A stretch of 6,310 nt of DNA. Origin: DAOTVD01 sp034437075 (GTDB taxonomy: Bacteria; Chloroflexota; Anaerolineae; Aggregatilineales; J027). Positions 6,061 to 6,310 of the stretch are shown piece after piece. A program made the translations under genes and the position numbers. The first letter of the stretch is position 1. Every line of letters begins with the position of its first letter. Location: the NCBI GenBank assembly GCA_034437075.1, contig DAOTVD010000148.1:1-6310 (forward strand), given 5' to 3'. The notes under the pieces are model-generated. The model was not told the origin of the DNA and did not search any database. It saw only the letters and a program-made list of their open reading frames with translations.

Positions 6061-6087
6061 GTTAAGCAGGTGTAAACCTGAGTTAAC
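6061..6087 (-). repeat. Hairpin-forming inverted repeat downstream of the 5S gene
   Basis: Two five-base-pair stems, GTTAA/TTAAC outside and CAGGT/ACCTG inside, are separated by a 1x2 internal loop and closed by a four-base loop. In the minus-strand transcript it falls 50 bases after the 5S end, where an rRNA transcription unit could stop. It is followed by TTACCCCC rather than a T-run, so a classical intrinsic terminator is doubtful; a dyad operator is the alternative. Confidence 0.4.
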
Positions 6088-6102
6088 GCATCTTTTGGGA
6101 GA

Positions 6103-6288
6103 ATCAGAACGAGGGTATGGTTTAGGTGAGGAAAAAGTTGGCAGCGACCTACTCTCCCGGGGGATCACTCCCCAAGTACCATCGGCGCAGGCAGGCTTAA
6201 CGACCGGGTTCGGTATGGAGCCGGGTGTACCCCTGCCGCGAAAGCCACCAACAAACGGTGTCCTCACCACCACACCCTCGGGTCTGAT
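6103..6288 (-). repeat. Long inverted repeat enclosing the 5S gene (pre-5S processing stem)
   Basis: Sequences on both sides of the 5S gene are complementary in the minus-strand transcript. The inner eight pairs are GGTGAGGA (6268-6261) with TCCTCACC (6132-6125). After a three-base bulge (TAA, 6124-6122), GAGGGTGTGGT (6279-6269) pairs with ACCATACCCTC (6121-6111), including one G-U, plus the next C-G pair (6280/6110). After a small internal loop, ATCAGA (6288-6283) pairs with TCTGAT (6108-6103). In total this is about 26 pairs around the mature RNA, a plausible double-strand-specific RNase substrate for 5S maturation. Confidence 0.75.
6137..6252 (-). rRNA. rrf: 5S ribosomal RNA
   Basis: The minus-strand transcript of 116 bases has the 5S landmarks: CCATACCGAACCCGG in the helix III/loop C region, GCGCCGATGGTACTTGGGGAG in the loop E/helix IV region, and GGGAGAGTAGGTCGCTGCC at the 3' side. 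The ends were set by helix I, in which the nine 5' bases GTTGGTGGC pair with the nine 3' bases GCTGCCAAC. The length is normal for bacteria. A T5 run (minus strand) follows the 3' end directly. The 23S gene is expected upstream of it, beyond 6310. It is the most certain call in the window. Confidence 0.97.
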
Positions 6289-6310
6289 GGTTTCGCAATA
6301 ACCCAAATAA
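6253..6310 (-). other. Transcribed spacer upstream of the 5S gene
   Basis: The bases 5' of the 5S gene on the minus strand contain the upstream arm of the precursor stem (6288-6261) and an AT-richer stretch near the window edge. No 23S 3' end is recognisable, so the spacer between 23S and 5S must extend past the window, or the 5S gene is separately transcribed; the sequence does not decide this. Confidence 0.5.

Noticed and set aside
6031..6306. Open frames on both strands over the 5S gene
   Set aside because: The region is a structural RNA gene with intact helix I and conserved loops; the frames are incidental.

Overview
The window looks like a piece of a bacterial chromosome of moderate, slightly GC-rich composition. 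It shows compact gene packing, ATGA start/stop overlaps and GTG starts. A Pro/Thr-rich linker in a probably exported protein, a REC-PAS-histidine kinase with a VVTMQDISKLKELEKTRSEF-type linker, and a small DUF2007 protein together recall Chloroflexota (Anaerolineae-like lineages). That placement is an inference from protein style, not a proof.

Left part, plus strand (1-1259): the 3' portion of a gene for a probably membrane-anchored, extracytoplasmic helical protein made of two diverged copies of one Cys-Cys helical module. It is translationally coupled by an ATGA overlap to a 100-residue protein I cannot assign. This pair runs tail to tail into the minus-strand operon, and the two convergent stop codons share bases, leaving no intergenic space.

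Centre, minus strand (5096 down to 1256): a tightly packed four-gene unit behind a good extended -10 promoter at 5136-5144. In transcription order it encodes (i) a REC-GAF protein with a coiled-coil tail resembling a histidine-kinase dimerisation hairpin without its histidine, (ii) a REC-PAS-HisKA-HATPase hybrid kinase, (iii) a DUF2007 small protein, and (iv) a P1-family (S58, DmpA/NylC-type) self-cleaving aminopeptidase-like hydrolase. The first two genes are in the same reading frame and separated only by one TAG and six sense codons. The last three are linked by 4-base ATGA overlaps. No DNA-binding output domain is encoded, so the signalling pair must act on something outside the window, or by protein contact.

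Right part, minus strand (6310 down to 5219): a complete 5S rRNA gene (6252-6137) enclosed by long complementary flanks that can form a precursor stem of about 26 bp. This is presumably the end of an rRNA operon whose 23S gene lies beyond the window. Then come about 180 bases with a hairpin and a cluster of CAAC/GTTG half-sites, and a six- to seven-span membrane protein of the VTT (DedA/SNARE-associated-like) type.

The most interesting items are the signalling/hydrolase operon with its single-TAG gene boundary and histidine-less DHp-like tail, the internal duplication in the first protein with an exactly conserved 48-residue Cys spacing, and the long pre-5S stem. I see no mobile elements, CRISPR arrays or tRNAs.
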